Part shown: piece after piece, positions 8,223-18,033 of the stretch
Layout of the letters: every line of letters starts with the position of its first letter
How positions within the stretch are numbered: the first letter of the stretch is position 1
DNA from: Chitinivorax sp. B
GTDB taxonomy: Bacteria; Pseudomonadota; Gammaproteobacteria; Burkholderiales; SCOH01
Direction of reading: 5' to 3'
DNA: 64,000 bases
Assembly (NCBI RefSeq): GCF_005503445.1
Contig: NZ_SCOH01000028.1
Span: 1 to 64,000 of the forward strand
Notes under the pieces: generated by a model
The model's database searches: none
What the model saw: only the letters and a program-made list of their open reading frames with translations
Told to the model about the DNA's origin: nothing
Made by a program: the position numbers and the translations under genes

Positions 8223-9935
8223 TCAACCAAGCTTTTGCTTGAGCTGATTCACTGCATCGGCCAGTGGCAATACCGTTGCCGCTGCATCGGTACGGGCCTG
8301 ATATTCGATCTCGCCATTCTTCAGGCCACGCTCACCCAAGGTAATGCGGTGAGGGATGCCAATCAGTTCCATATCGGCAAACATCACTCCAGGGCGCTCA
8401 TCACGGTCATCCAGCACCACATCGACACCCGCCGCTTGCAGCTCAGCATACAACCTGTCCGCTTCCTGTTTGATCAGTTCATTACGGTAGTAACCCACCG
8501 GCACGATAGCCAGAACGAACGGTGCCATCGCGGCCGGGAAGATGATGCCCTTCTCGTCAAAGTTCTGCTCGATGCTGGCCCCAACAATGCGGGACACTCC
8601 GATACCATAGCAGCCCATTTCCATCGGCTGGGTCTTGCCATCCTTATCCAGATAAGTACAACCCATAGCAGACGAGTATTTGGTCCGTAACTGGAAGATA
8701 TGCCCTACTTCAATACCGCGGCAGATTTCCAAAGTGCCTTTACCATCCGGACTTGGGTCACCTGTCACGACGTTGCGGATGTCTGCCACTTGATCTGGTT
8801 CCGGCAAATCACGGCCCCAGTTGACGCCCGCAATGTGGAACTTGGGCTTGTTGGCGCCCACAACGAAGTCGCTCATTGCGGCCACAGTGTGATCAGCAAT
8901 GACACGGATCTTGCTGCGATCGATACCGACCGGGCCCAGGAAGCCCGGTGGGCAATTGAAGAAGCCACGGATTTCTTCTTCCGTTGCAAAGCGGAAATCA
9001 GCCAAACCAGCCAGCTTGCCCACTTTGACTTCATTCAGGCCATGATCACCACGCAACAATAACAGGTGCAATTGTTCACCAGCCATCAGCACAATGGATT
9101 TCACGGTACGTGACAGCGGAATCCCCATCAACTCCGCCACTTGCTCGCAAGTGGTCTGTTTGGGTGTGTCCACGTCACGCATGACTTCAGCCGCTGCAGC
9201 ACGTGTTGCAACCGGTGGCAATGCTGCGGCTAGCTCACAGTTGGCGGCAAAATCGGAAGTCGGGCAATACGCCAATGCATCTTCACCGGAATCAGCCAGC
9301 ACATGGAATTCATGCGAACCATCACCACCAATCGCACCGGTGTCCGCAGCCACAGCACGGAACTTCAAACCCAGGCGGGTGAAGACATTGGAGTAGGCAC
9401 GGTACATCACGTCATACGTGCTTTGCAGGCTGGCAAAATCTGTATGGAAGGAATAAGCGTCCTTCATCACAAATTCGCGTGCACGCATCACGCCAAAACG
9501 GGGACGGATTTCGTCGCGGAATTTGGTCTGCACCTGATAGAAATTCAGTGGCAGCTGTTTGTAACTCTTGATCTCGGTACGCGCGATGTCGGTAATCACT
9601 TCTTCGTGTGTCGGGCCGAAACAGAAATCGCGATCATGACGATCCTTGATCTTCAGCATCTGCGGGCCGAAAACGTCCCAACGACCGGTTTCCTGCCACA
9701 GTTCGGCAGGTTGAACTGCTGGCATCAGCAATTCCAATGCTCCAGCCTTGTTCATTTCGTCACGCACCACGGCTTCCACCTTGCGCAATACCTTCAAGCC
9801 CAATGGCATCCAGGTATACAAACCACTACCCAGACGTTTGATTAGGCCAGCGCGCAGCATCAGCTTGTGACTGGGCAACTCCGCTTCGTTCGGCGCTTCT
9901 TTGAGGGTGGACAGAAAAAACTGCGAGGTGCGCAT
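8223..9935 (-). CDS. proS: prolyl-tRNA synthetase
   Basis: About 570 residues, bacterial-type ProRS. The class II catalytic core carries motif 2 ([20 protein letters not shown]). A YbaK-like editing domain is inserted (roughly residues 230-390), motif 3 lies around [14 protein letters not shown], and a C-terminal anticodon-binding domain follows. It charges tRNA-Pro and hydrolyses mischarged Ala-tRNA-Pro. The start at 9935 ([19 protein letters not shown] eight bases upstream) matches the family; the longer frame to 9971 adds residues without family support. Confidence 0.96.
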   Translation of the reverse strand: MRTSQFFLSTLKEAPNEAELPSHKLMLRAGLIKRLGSGLYTWMPLGLKVLRKVEAVVRDEMNKAGALELLMPAVQPAELWQETGRWDVFGPQMLKIKDRHDRDFCFGPTHEEVITDIARTEIKSYKQLPLNFYQVQTKFRDEIRPRFGVMRAREFVMKDAYSFHTDFASLQSTYDVMYRAYSNVFTRLGLKFRAVAADTGAIGGDGSHEFHVLADSGEDALAYCPTSDFAANCELAAALPPVATRAAAAEVMRDVDTPKQTTCEQVAELMGIPLSRTVKSIVLMAGEQLHLLLLRGDHGLNEVKVGKLAGLADFRFATEEEIRGFFNCPPGFLGPVGIDRSKIRVIADHTVAAMSDFVVGANKPKFHIAGVNWGRDLPEPDQVADIRNVVTGDPSPDGKGTLEICRGIEVGHIFQLRTKYSSAMGCTYLDKDGKTQPMEMGCYGIGVSRIVGASIEQNFDEKGIIFPAAMAPFVLAIVPVGYYRNELIKQEADRLYAELQAAGVDVVLDDRDERPGVMFADMELIGIPHRITLGERGLKNGEIEYQARTDAAATVLPLADAVNQLKQKLG

Positions 9936-10189
9936 TGCAAAGTTCCTGACAATTTTGAAAAAAGGTTTCAATTCTACTGCGTTATGGCGCTTGGGTCATC
10001 GCCTGAACGCAGCAGCAACAGTAAATGCGATTGAAGAGGGTGGATTGCATTATTGGATAAGCGCAAGCAACTGATTTTCAATAAAGGAAAGGGCATCATT
10101 CAGTAGTCTGAGCGAGACTGATGAACCCCTGTGAAGCTGGATCACTCACATGATCAAGCCATGTCATCGAACCGGCAAACACCCCCTGC
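9936..10189. other. intergenic region between rep and proS
   Basis: 254 bases without a convincing gene. On the minus strand it would carry the rep 3' end and the proS promoter. A 23-codon frame at 10096-10167 on the minus strand has no ribosome-binding site and is not called. No strong terminator stem is evident. Confidence 0.5.
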
Positions 10190-12205
10190 TCAGACACCCG
10201 GACCTTGGCCGTTCTTTTGCCTGAGCGAAGCCAACAGTGCCGCTGAACGTGACTTCTTCTCCTCCACGCTCAACTCCCGCTTCTCACCTGGCTTGCCACT
10301 CCAGCGAATATCATCGCCTGGCAACTCACCCAAGAACCGAGATGGTTCACAGACGGTCCATTCACCGGCACGTCGGCGCTTCATCGCATGCGTGATGGTC
10401 AAACTCCATTGAGCACGAGTAATGGCGACATACATCAACCGACGCTCTTCTTCCACCATGCCGTTATCGACAGACTCACGGTGCGGGAGAATGCCTTCCT
10501 CACACCCCACCAGAAACACATGGGGATATTCCAACCCTTTGGATGCATGCAACGTAGTCATCCGTACCGCATCAATCTCAGCCTGATCCCGGCTTTCCAT
10601 CATGGTGATCAAAGCAATGGTCTGGGCCAGATCAATAAGGGTTTTGCCATCTTCTTCCCCTTTCTTGGTCACCCAGCCGACGAAATCCATCACATTCTTC
10701 CACTTGGTTTCGCCTGCTTTACCCTCTTCCGAATCATAAAGCCAGATTTCGTAGTCGATAGCCTTCAGAATGTCCATCAACACCACACCTGCGGGCTCTC
10801 GCTCAGCACGCCATTGCATCCGGTTGATGAAGTCACAGAAAGTACGTAACGGCCCCAATTGCTTTTCCTGCAGATGTATTTCCATGCCCGGTGCGGTAGC
10901 CGCCGCAAACAGGCTGATGTGACGTTCAGCGGAATAGGTACCTAGTTTTTCGAGCGTGATATTGCCAATGCCTCGCTTGGGTGTGGTTGCAGCCCGGATG
11001 AAGGCCGGGTCGTCATCCTGATTGGCCAACAAGCGCAGGTAGGCAATCACATCCTTGATTTCCGCTTTGTCAAAGAAAGATTGACCACCACTCATCACAT
11101 ACGGGATACGCTGGTTACGCAGCGCCTGCTCGATGACACGAGCTTGGTGGTTGCCGCGATACAAAATGGCGTAATCCAGGAAGCGCTTACCGTGCTCAAA
11201 TTTATGCGCCAGGATACGCATGGCGATGGTTTCTGCTTCATGCTCATCATCCTTGACGGCTAAAATGTTGATTGGATCACCTTCACCCAAATTACTCCAC
11301 AACGTCTTTTCAAATAGTTTGGGGTTGTTACCAATCACTGAGTTGGCTGCTCGCAGGATACGGGAGGTAGAACGGTAGTTCTGTTCCAGCTTGACCAGTT
11401 TCAGATTCGGATAGTCCTGCTGCAATAGCCGCAGGTTCTCCATATTGGCGCCACGCCAGGCGTAGATCGATTGGTCATCGTCCCCCACCGCAGTGAACTT
11501 GCCCCAGCGCCCGGTCAATTGCCTTACCAGTTTGTACTGGCAGGTGTTGGTATCCTGACATTCGTCGATCAACAGGTATTTCAGCTTGTTGCGCCATTTC
11601 TCCAGCGCCTCTTCGTCATGCTCAAACAGCTCCACCGGCAAACGGATCAAGTCATCAAAATCCATGGCCTGATAGGCGAACAATGTGTCCTGATATGTAC
11701 GATAACAACGTGCTGCGTGGAATTCACCTTCATGGCTGCCGTTGTTCAAGGCATCTTCCGGCGACACAAAATCGTTCTTCCAGCGCGAGATGATGCTTTG
11801 TACCCGGCGAATTTCTTCCTTATCCGTCGTTTTCAGGATATCGCTAACGATTTTGTAGCCATCATTCGCATCCAGAATCGAGAACTGTGGCTTGTAACCA
11901 ATCCGTTTCGACTCCTGCCGCATGATCTGCATGCCCAGGCTGTGAAAGGTACATACCGTCAGACCACGACCTGCCGATCCATGCAGCAGGCCTTCCACAC
12001 GCTCCTGCATCTCGCGTGCAGCCTTGTTAGTAAAGGTGATCGCAGCAATATTACGTGCTGACATGCCGTATTCGTTGATCAGATAGGCAATCTTGTGGGT
12101 AATCACTCGCGTTTTGCCAGACCCGGCCCCAGCGAGCACCAGCAATGGGCCGTCGACATAGTGAATGGCTTCGCGTTGTGGAGGATTGAGGCTAGGTGGT
12201 GGCAT
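10190..12205 (-). CDS. rep: ATP-dependent DNA helicase Rep (UvrD/Rep superfamily 1)
   Basis: 671 residues, the usual Rep length. Helicase motifs are visible in order: Walker A AGAGSGKT near residue 26, motif Ia ITFTNKAAREM, motif II IDECQDTN, motif III GDDDQSIYAWRGA, motif IV EQNYRST, motif V TLHASKGLEYPHVF and motif VI YVAITRAQ. Rep is a 3'-5' helicase that clears protein roadblocks and restarts forks. The closest family match is Rep rather than UvrD or PcrA, judged from the N-terminus LNPPQREAIHYVDGPLLVLA and the length. It is divergent from apaH. Confidence 0.94.
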   Translation of the reverse strand: MPPPSLNPPQREAIHYVDGPLLVLAGAGSGKTRVITHKIAYLINEYGMSARNIAAITFTNKAAREMQERVEGLLHGSAGRGLTVCTFHSLGMQIMRQESKRIGYKPQFSILDANDGYKIVSDILKTTDKEEIRRVQSIISRWKNDFVSPEDALNNGSHEGEFHAARCYRTYQDTLFAYQAMDFDDLIRLPVELFEHDEEALEKWRNKLKYLLIDECQDTNTCQYKLVRQLTGRWGKFTAVGDDDQSIYAWRGANMENLRLLQQDYPNLKLVKLEQNYRSTSRILRAANSVIGNNPKLFEKTLWSNLGEGDPINILAVKDDEHEAETIAMRILAHKFEHGKRFLDYAILYRGNHQARVIEQALRNQRIPYVMSGGQSFFDKAEIKDVIAYLRLLANQDDDPAFIRAATTPKRGIGNITLEKLGTYSAERHISLFAAATAPGMEIHLQEKQLGPLRTFCDFINRMQWRAEREPAGVVLMDILKAIDYEIWLYDSEEGKAGETKWKNVMDFVGWVTKKGEEDGKTLIDLAQTIALITMMESRDQAEIDAVRMTTLHASKGLEYPHVFLVGCEEGILPHRESVDNGMVEEERRLMYVAITRAQWSLTITHAMKRRRAGEWTVCEPSRFLGELPGDDIRWSGKPGEKRELSVEEKKSRSAALLASLRQKNGQGPGV

Positions 12206-12241
12206 GCTGTGACATCACAAGGATTGATGCTTAAACTGCCA

Positions 12242-12265
12242 ATCTTTCCAATCACTTGGAAAGAT
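12242..12265. repeat. perfect 10-bp inverted repeat in the rep-apaH promoter region
   Basis: ATCTTTCCAA (12242-12251), loop TCAC, TTGGAAAGAT (12256-12265). It lies between the divergent starts of rep (12205) and apaH (12362), where an operator or a mRNA 5' hairpin could sit. No T-run follows on either strand, so it is not an obvious terminator. Confidence 0.6.
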
Positions 12266-12361
12266 GGCATACGGGCTGACAGGTTGGCATATTAACATGG
12301 CACACAAGTCAGACTGATCGGCCGATATAATGAACGACTCAGCCAAGCTTGCGACTTCATC

Positions 12362-13189
12362 ATGCCAACCTATGCCATCGGCGACATCCAGGGCTGTTAT
12401 CAGCCTTTTCAAAACCTGTTGGAGCTGATCAATTACAACCCCACCACCGACCGTATCTGGCTAACGGGTGACTTGGTCAACCGTGGACCTTGTTCGTTGG
12501 AGGTGCTGCGTTGGGCCTACCAGCATCAAGATCGAGTGACTGCGGTCCTCGGCAATCACGATCTGCACCTATTGGCGGTTGCTGCAGGCCATGGCAAGTT
12601 ACACAAGAGCGATACCCTGCAGCCCATTCTGGACGCGCCTGATCGTGATGTGCTACTGGATTGGCTCCGACAGCAGCCATTGGTTCATCTTGATCAAGGC
12701 TGGTTGATGGTTCACGCCGGTTTGTTACCGCAATGGACTGTAACAGATGCACGTCTACTAGCAGCCGAGGTAGAGCACATTCTGCGTGGCCCCGACCACG
12801 GAGAACTATTTCGACATATGTATGGCAACGAACCCAAGCGGTGGTCCGACGATTTACAGGGCTGGGATCGCATCCGGCTAATTGTCAACGCCATGACCCG
12901 CATGCGGTTGACTACACAAGATGGCGAGATCGACCTGAAATTCAAAGGCGAGCTGCCGGACGCGCCCGCACATCTCTGTGCTTGGTTCGATGCGCCAGGG
13001 CGTCGCAGTGCAAATACCCCGATTGTGTGTGGGCATTGGTCCGCTTTAGGTCTGTCCCTGCGGGACGATCTGGCAGCGCTCGATACCGGGTGCCTGTGGG
13101 GAGGCAGCCTTACGGCGCTTCGGCTGGAGGATCGACAGGTTTATCAGCTCCCTTGTGCAGCAGCGGCAGATTTAACGCAGTGGCAATGA
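12362..13189 (+). CDS. apaH: symmetrical bis(5'-nucleosyl)-tetraphosphatase
   Basis: 275 residues, a standard ApaH. Metallophosphatase motifs are GDIQGC (residues 7-12), GDLVNRGP, GNHDLHL, and downstream HAGLLPQW and CGHWSALGL. The enzyme hydrolyses Ap4A to two ADP and, in enterobacteria, also decaps Np4-capped RNA. A TATAAT-like box lies about 31 bases upstream, but with no good -35. Its last ~80 bases overlap the convergent olsA coding region, which is unusual for housekeeping genes. Confidence 0.95.
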   Translation: MPTYAIGDIQGCYQPFQNLLELINYNPTTDRIWLTGDLVNRGPCSLEVLRWAYQHQDRVTAVLGNHDLHLLAVAAGHGKLHKSDTLQPILDAPDRDVLLDWLRQQPLVHLDQGWLMVHAGLLPQWTVTDARLLAAEVEHILRGPDHGELFRHMYGNEPKRWSDDLQGWDRIRLIVNAMTRMRLTTQDGEIDLKFKGELPDAPAHLCAWFDAPGRRSANTPIVCGHWSALGLSLRDDLAALDTGCLWGGSLTALRLEDRQVYQLPCAAAADLTQWQ

Positions 13190-13913
13190 TTGCCTCTGCC
13201 TCTTTGCACAGATGGCGACGATGTGCTCCTTCCGCATTCAATTGGCGACAGAAATGAAGTTCAGCCACTGTCTGCTTGGCCGAGACAATACGCCAAATAG
13301 AAGCAAGCAGTGACAAGTTGTCGGTGTAAGCCGGTGCTATGGCATGCTGTCCATCTAGGTACAGGTAGCGCAGCCCAACTGGTTGCACTCGACCTTGAGA
13401 TTCCAGAATCGGCTGGAACAGTGATGCATTGAATGGGCGAAGGTAGGTGCCATCAGCAGTCGTCCCTTCCGGAAACATCGCAATACAGTCGCCCTCTGCC
13501 AACGAGGCTGACACTATATTTCCAACTCGAGCAGTATCCCTTTTCTTCTGTCGCTCAATGAAGAGTGTCCCGGTCTTAACACACAACCATCCAATAACAG
13601 GCCAGCGACGCACTTCCGATTTGGCGACGAACCGGGAGACTGTAATTGAATTCAGTACAAATATATCGATCCACGATACATGGTTTGCCACCAACAATGT
13701 GTTGGCAGGATAAATACCGGGAGGTATTCCCACCACACGAACCTCAAAATTCAGCAGCAGCAGCATCTGTTGCGACCAGCGCTGGATAGTGGTTACCCGT
13801 AAGTCACGGTCTGCCGTACCAAACCGGGCAGCCACAATCACCACCCCTTTGAACAAATGAAAAGTCAGTCGAGAAATACGCCAAATGCGGGTAAGCAACC
13901 AGGTTTTACTCAC
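13110..13913 (-). CDS. olsA: lyso-ornithine-lipid O-acyltransferase (PlsC family), OlsA-like
   Basis: 267 residues. A hydrophobic N-terminal segment (about 15-35) anchors a PlsC-type acyltransferase domain with the HX4D motif NHVSWID and the FPEGTT motif. The family uses acyl-ACP or acyl-CoA to esterify a hydroxyl. The OlsA role is inferred because the upstream same-strand neighbour is an OlsB-type acyltransferase, 75 bases away, as in known ornithine-lipid operons. Alternatively it could be a plain 1-acylglycerol-3-phosphate acyltransferase. Its C-terminus overlaps apaH by 80 bases in antisense. Confidence 0.8.
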   Translation of the reverse strand: MSKTWLLTRIWRISRLTFHLFKGVVIVAARFGTADRDLRVTTIQRWSQQMLLLLNFEVRVVGIPPGIYPANTLLVANHVSWIDIFVLNSITVSRFVAKSEVRRWPVIGWLCVKTGTLFIERQKKRDTARVGNIVSASLAEGDCIAMFPEGTTADGTYLRPFNASLFQPILESQGRVQPVGLRYLYLDGQHAIAPAYTDNLSLLASIWRIVSAKQTVAELHFCRQLNAEGAHRRHLCKEAEAIIATALNLPLLHKGADKPVDPPAEAP

Positions 13914-13988
13914 TGCAACTCCACAAACAGGGTACCGGCCCAGCCGGCAGGAACCCGCAATTGTAGCGTTTCAGGTTCGTCTACGTGC

Positions 13989-14741
13989 TTAACGGCCTAC
14001 AAAATGGCGTAAATACCGCTTATCCATATGCGACATTGGCAACAACATCAGCAAATCAGCGGTATTGAAATCCGGATCCCAAGCCGGTTCGCCACATACC
14101 ATTGCCCCGACGCGCAGATAACCCTTGATCAGCGGAGGCAAGCTGACATCACGACTCCCTTCGATCGCCGACATTGGCAACGGGCAACGTGGAAAGGCAC
14201 GCCACTCGATTGGGCTTGAATACTTATCCTTGATTTGATTGTAGATACCCACCGCATTATGGCCACCATCCGCCATGCTGATGCTGGCACAACCAATCAG
14301 GTATTCATAGCTGTTACGCACCATGTAATTGGCCAGACCCGACCATAACAGGGTGATGACCCCACCGGAACGATAATCCGGATGAACGCAGGAACGGCCA
14401 ACTTCAACCATGCGATTGCGAAGGTTGGCCAAGCGCACCAGATCGAATTCGGATTCGGAATAGTAGTTCCCAATCTTACGCGCCTGCGAGGGGGCCAGGA
14501 TGCGATAGGTACCCACCACCTCACCCGAGATTTCATTCCGCACAAGCAGGTGTTCACAAAACGGATCGAACATATCCTGATCTATCCCCGGCTCTTGGCC
14601 ATCAAGACGGGCTCCCATTTCTTCGGCAAATACTTGATACCGGAGACGCTGCGCTTCCAGTACTTCTTCACTGGTTGTCGCCAAAGCTACAGACAGGCGG
14701 CATGCGCCTTGCAAGTGTTCGTTGGCTCGAGCTTGTAACAT
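13989..14741 (-). CDS. olsB: L-ornithine N(alpha)-acyltransferase, OlsB-like
   Basis: About 250 residues of the OlsB / hemolysin-like GNAT family. Recognisable segments are AQRLRYQVFAEEMGA near the N-terminus, EVGRSCVHPDYRSGGVITLLW (acyl-carrier binding) and LIGCASISM. OlsB transfers a 3-hydroxyacyl chain from ACP to the alpha-amino group of ornithine, the first step of phosphate-free ornithine lipids. The ATG at 14741 has GGAG six bases upstream and replaces a longer frame from 14771. The olsA-like gene follows, completing the two-step pathway. Confidence 0.85.
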   Translation of the reverse strand: MLQARANEHLQGACRLSVALATTSEEVLEAQRLRYQVFAEEMGARLDGQEPGIDQDMFDPFCEHLLVRNEISGEVVGTYRILAPSQARKIGNYYSESEFDLVRLANLRNRMVEVGRSCVHPDYRSGGVITLLWSGLANYMVRNSYEYLIGCASISMADGGHNAVGIYNQIKDKYSSPIEWRAFPRCPLPMSAIEGSRDVSLPPLIKGYLRVGAMVCGEPAWDPDFNTADLLMLLPMSHMDKRYLRHFVGR

Positions 14742-14909
14742 TGCTTTCTCCACTTTGTTCGACCTTTGCAACGTTAGTGCTGACGCATGCCAGCAAAATG
14801 ACTATTGCGTTAAGTTTTGATGACGCTGCGGCGGTCGGTTTCGCTGCGTCCGGGGGTAGCCTATCGTATATACTGGCCGTATACGACATCCTGATACGGG
14901 GGAAGGTTC

Positions 14910-15695
14910 ATGACATCGGTTAGCCGCATGTGTCGCACCATGCTATTAGGTTCATTGTTGGCTTTAGTGCCTGCATGGGCGGGAGCAAGCAGCCTGCCAG
15001 AAGTGATCGACAAGATCAAACCCAGTGTTGTAGCCATCGGCACCCACCAACCCACTCGGCAACCACCGCTCAATATCATGGGTACCGGTTTTGTCGTTGC
15101 AGACGGCAATATCATCATCACCAATGCTCACGTCATCCCACGCGTCATCGCCAGCGAACAGCAGGAAAAACTTGGCATCATTCTGCGCCAGGACGACAAG
15201 ACAATATTCCGTGAAGGTACCGTACTTGCACAAGATCCGGCACATGATCTGGCAGCCATCAAAATTACCGGCAACAGCCTGCCATCACTACCAATCGGCG
15301 ATTCCGACAGCATCCGCGAAGGTCAGCGTATCGCCTTTACCGGGTTTCCAATCGGCATGGCATTAGGCCTGCACCCGGCCACGCACCTTGGTTACATCTC
15401 AGCCATATCACCGATTGTGTTACCTGCGCTCAACTCACGACAATTGGACCCACGTGTAGTCAATCGCCTCAAGCATGGTGGTTTCAATATTCTGCAACTG
15501 GATGCTACAGCCTATCCCGGCAACAGTGGCAGTCCCGTCTTCGACCCTGAATCCGGGAGAGTCATCGGCATCATCAATATGGTGTTTGTCAAAGGCACCA
15601 AAGAAGCAGCCTTAGCCACACCATCCGGCATCAGTTATGCGATCCCGGCGAAGTTTATTGACGAGCTGATCCGTGAGAAGTTGGTGAAGCCTTGA
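14910..15695 (+). CDS. periplasmic trypsin-like serine protease without PDZ domain
   Basis: 261 residues. A signal peptide (1-26, ending GASS) is followed by a single S1C-type protease domain with complete triad His74 (TNAHVI), Asp113 (AHDLAAIK) and Ser206 (GNSGSP). Unlike DegP it has no PDZ domain; the chain ends about 55 residues after the serine. Substrate unknown. GGGGGAAGG precedes the ATG. Its last 41 bases overlap the convergent gene at 15655, the downstream end of the exosortase-associated operon, so a functional tie to that cluster is possible but unproven. Confidence 0.88.
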   Translation: MTSVSRMCRTMLLGSLLALVPAWAGASSLPEVIDKIKPSVVAIGTHQPTRQPPLNIMGTGFVVADGNIIITNAHVIPRVIASEQQEKLGIILRQDDKTIFREGTVLAQDPAHDLAAIKITGNSLPSLPIGDSDSIREGQRIAFTGFPIGMALGLHPATHLGYISAISPIVLPALNSRQLDPRVVNRLKHGGFNILQLDATAYPGNSGSPVFDPESGRVIGIINMVFVKGTKEAALATPSGISYAIPAKFIDELIREKLVKP

Positions 15696-18033
15696 CTGGC
15701 CTAGTATCACTGCGCATCAATGATAGCCACAGTAGTAAGAAGATCAAGCACTCGATTCGGGCAAAATCCAGTAAGCTATCAAACAACCCGACTGCACAGG
15801 CTGCCACCACGGCAGCCAACAGCAGCGGGGCCAGTTCATCGCCGCGTCGCATCTTGTCACGCAATGCCACCATCGCCGCCAGCAACAGAATACTGAACAA
15901 ACTGACCCCAATCAGCCCTTGCTCATAGTAAACATGCAGCCACATGTTCTTGGCATGCCAAGGTAAGTGGTGCCGATCACTGGTATAGGACCAATATGCC
16001 AACCCTTGATTGAAGTTCCCATTGTCCAGCAAGGCTCGGCCTGCGCCATCGGTCAGACGTAAATCCGTCACATCGATACTACGGCTGTTGTTGGTGTTGT
16101 TGGTAGACAGCGACAACTCTGTCGGACGCAACCAAGACCAACGATCAAGCACCCGATTGCCTTTGAGAGTGACAGAAATCGGTTGCCATTGGGTACCGAT
16201 ACTGTTCACCTGAGCATGTTGACAGTTGAATGGATACAACAACCATTTATCGCATACCGTAGCGTACAGAATGCCACCCGGCTCCATACTGCGGGCCATC
16301 GCCGAGAGCGTGAGCGTTTCACCATTGCCTACCTGAACACGTTGTCCCACACGCACTACGTCACCGAAGCCACCAATATAACGTGGTGCAATCAGGCGCA
16401 AGAAGCGACCACCTTCATCCTTGATGGCAAACGCGCCGGGGGACTCGCTCTTGCGATTGTGCCAATAATAGTCATCAACAAAACGGCCTTTACCTTCACC
16501 CAGCAACATACCACGAGTGCTGTCAACCAAAGCCAACACGTCGCTCCAATGCTGCTTACGACCTTCCAGGTCCTGACTGACCTGGCTAAAACGAGTACCC
16601 ATGTAATAGTTGCCCATCACCGGGATGATCAGCCCAAGAATCAGCATAACACCCGCTGGCATAGCCAGAGCAACAGGAGCCGGCTTCCACCAACCCGCGA
16701 AACGGGCAATCGCTATGGTCAACCACAGATAACCGACCCATCCCCACACGGGCCACCAACCGTCATCCTGCCGCCAATGTCGGGCAACCAGTGGCACAGC
16801 GATGGATAGCCCAATCACACCTGCCCAGTGCAGCACATGGGCATGCCCCTTACCTTCACGCCATGCCATGATCGCCCCGATGACCGCCATCAAAGCAGTA
16901 ATAGCTGTTGCTACATAGGCCCCCTTTGGGGCAAACAAGGCTAAAGCGGGCACTGTAACCAGAGTGATCAGACTTAGTGCAATCAATATCCCTTTTCCTT
17001 GCCCATGCGGCAGTCTTACTGGTGCCAACGCGATGGCAGCCAGCATGGCCAGCAACGCCGCCGCCAGAGTACGATAACCACCATTCTGGAACACGAGAAG
17101 CAACCCGTACCCCCCCAGCAACAGCCACAATAATGACCATCCAATACCTGGGCCAGACTTGTCGTGACGAACCAATTTCAACGCCAGTAGCACGGCACTG
17201 AACAAATAGGCCAGATATACACCACGGGAGAAACTGGTCAGGGCCGCATAGGTTGCGATCAACAAAACGCCGCCGCCAGCCATCGCCACCCAATCCAATC
17301 GCCGACGCAAGGCGACCCAGACACATAAGGGCAACAAGGCAGACAGAAAGCAGTCTAACGCAGCGCCACCTGCAAACATTTCAAAGAATGGGCCAACAGC
17401 ACGATAGTCACTTGCAAAATCAGTCAGCCCCGGAAACAACCAGCGTTCAAATACAACTACCAGCGAAGCCAGCGCCAAGCCTGCCGTGGCACCAGGCATG
17501 AAAAAACGCCACAGTGCCGTATCCCGGTCGGTCCATGCCCTTCGCACCATCGGTAAAAGACAGAAAGCCAACAGATAACCTTTGGCGCCACGCAATACAT
17601 TCATTGCCCCAAGCGAACCAAGTTCGCTGGCCAATTCGTTCCTTGCATCCATTGCGCCCATGGCCAAGGACGACAACCAGGACAAGGTAAATGTCGCGAC
17701 CAACACCCCAGACAAAGGCGAGAAACGGCCACCACGTTGCTGTCTGGGTGCCTGCCAATAGCCCACTGCCAGCACGACAAGCATGAACAACTCGAACTCC
17801 TGAAGTAATAACCAACCACTCCAGGGAGACCAATCCAATAGCGGCATCAACGCGGGCACTGTGGCCAACCAGATCACCGGCCAACGACTCTGCAAACCAA
17901 CCTGTACCAACATCAGTAACGCCAACAACACACCATAGGGTCGTTGCCAAAGCCCTCCTATTGCAAGGAAAGCAAACACCAGCGCCATTCCTCGATAGCC
18001 TAACAATGACAAAACCGATGGTTTCTTGCTCAA
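15655..18033 (-). CDS. Wzy/O-antigen-ligase-like membrane protein with inserted extracytoplasmic domain
   Basis: 792 residues. Many hydrophobic segments fill residues ~10-480, including a long central block typical of O-antigen polymerase/ligase proteins (a RGVYLAYLFSAVLL-type segment about 270-285). Residues ~490-690 are hydrophilic and beta-rich, then two or three membrane helices close the protein (about 695-775). Within the soluble part, the stretch with LDNGNFNQGLAYWSYTSD resembles carbohydrate-binding beta-sandwich modules. A role in polymerising or ligating the exopolysaccharide is inferred. It is the last gene of the leftward operon; its start overlaps the beta-helix gene's stop (ATGA). 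Confidence 0.72.
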   Translation of the reverse strand: MSKKPSVLSLLGYRGMALVFAFLAIGGLWQRPYGVLLALLMLVQVGLQSRWPVIWLATVPALMPLLDWSPWSGWLLLQEFELFMLVVLAVGYWQAPRQQRGGRFSPLSGVLVATFTLSWLSSLAMGAMDARNELASELGSLGAMNVLRGAKGYLLAFCLLPMVRRAWTDRDTALWRFFMPGATAGLALASLVVVFERWLFPGLTDFASDYRAVGPFFEMFAGGAALDCFLSALLPLCVWVALRRRLDWVAMAGGGVLLIATYAALTSFSRGVYLAYLFSAVLLALKLVRHDKSGPGIGWSLLWLLLGGYGLLLVFQNGGYRTLAAALLAMLAAIALAPVRLPHGQGKGILIALSLITLVTVPALALFAPKGAYVATAITALMAVIGAIMAWREGKGHAHVLHWAGVIGLSIAVPLVARHWRQDDGWWPVWGWVGYLWLTIAIARFAGWWKPAPVALAMPAGVMLILGLIIPVMGNYYMGTRFSQVSQDLEGRKQHWSDVLALVDSTRGMLLGEGKGRFVDDYYWHNRKSESPGAFAIKDEGGRFLRLIAPRYIGGFGDVVRVGQRVQVGNGETLTLSAMARSMEPGGILYATVCDKWLLYPFNCQHAQVNSIGTQWQPISVTLKGNRVLDRWSWLRPTELSLSTNNTNNSRSIDVTDLRLTDGAGRALLDNGNFNQGLAYWSYTSDRHHLPWHAKNMWLHVYYEQGLIGVSLFSILLLAAMVALRDKMRRGDELAPLLLAAVVAACAVGLFDSLLDFARIECLIFLLLWLSLMRSDTRPVKASPTSHGSARQ

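Noticed and set aside
10096-10167. A 23-codon minus-strand frame downstream of rep (starts MTWLDHVSD)
   Set aside because: No ribosome-binding site, no family resemblance, and the length is within chance expectation.
12733-13257. A 174-codon plus-strand frame overlapping apaH
   Set aside because: It lies out of frame inside apaH, whose motifs are complete. Its composition is Arg/Ser/Ala-rich, as expected for a shadow frame.
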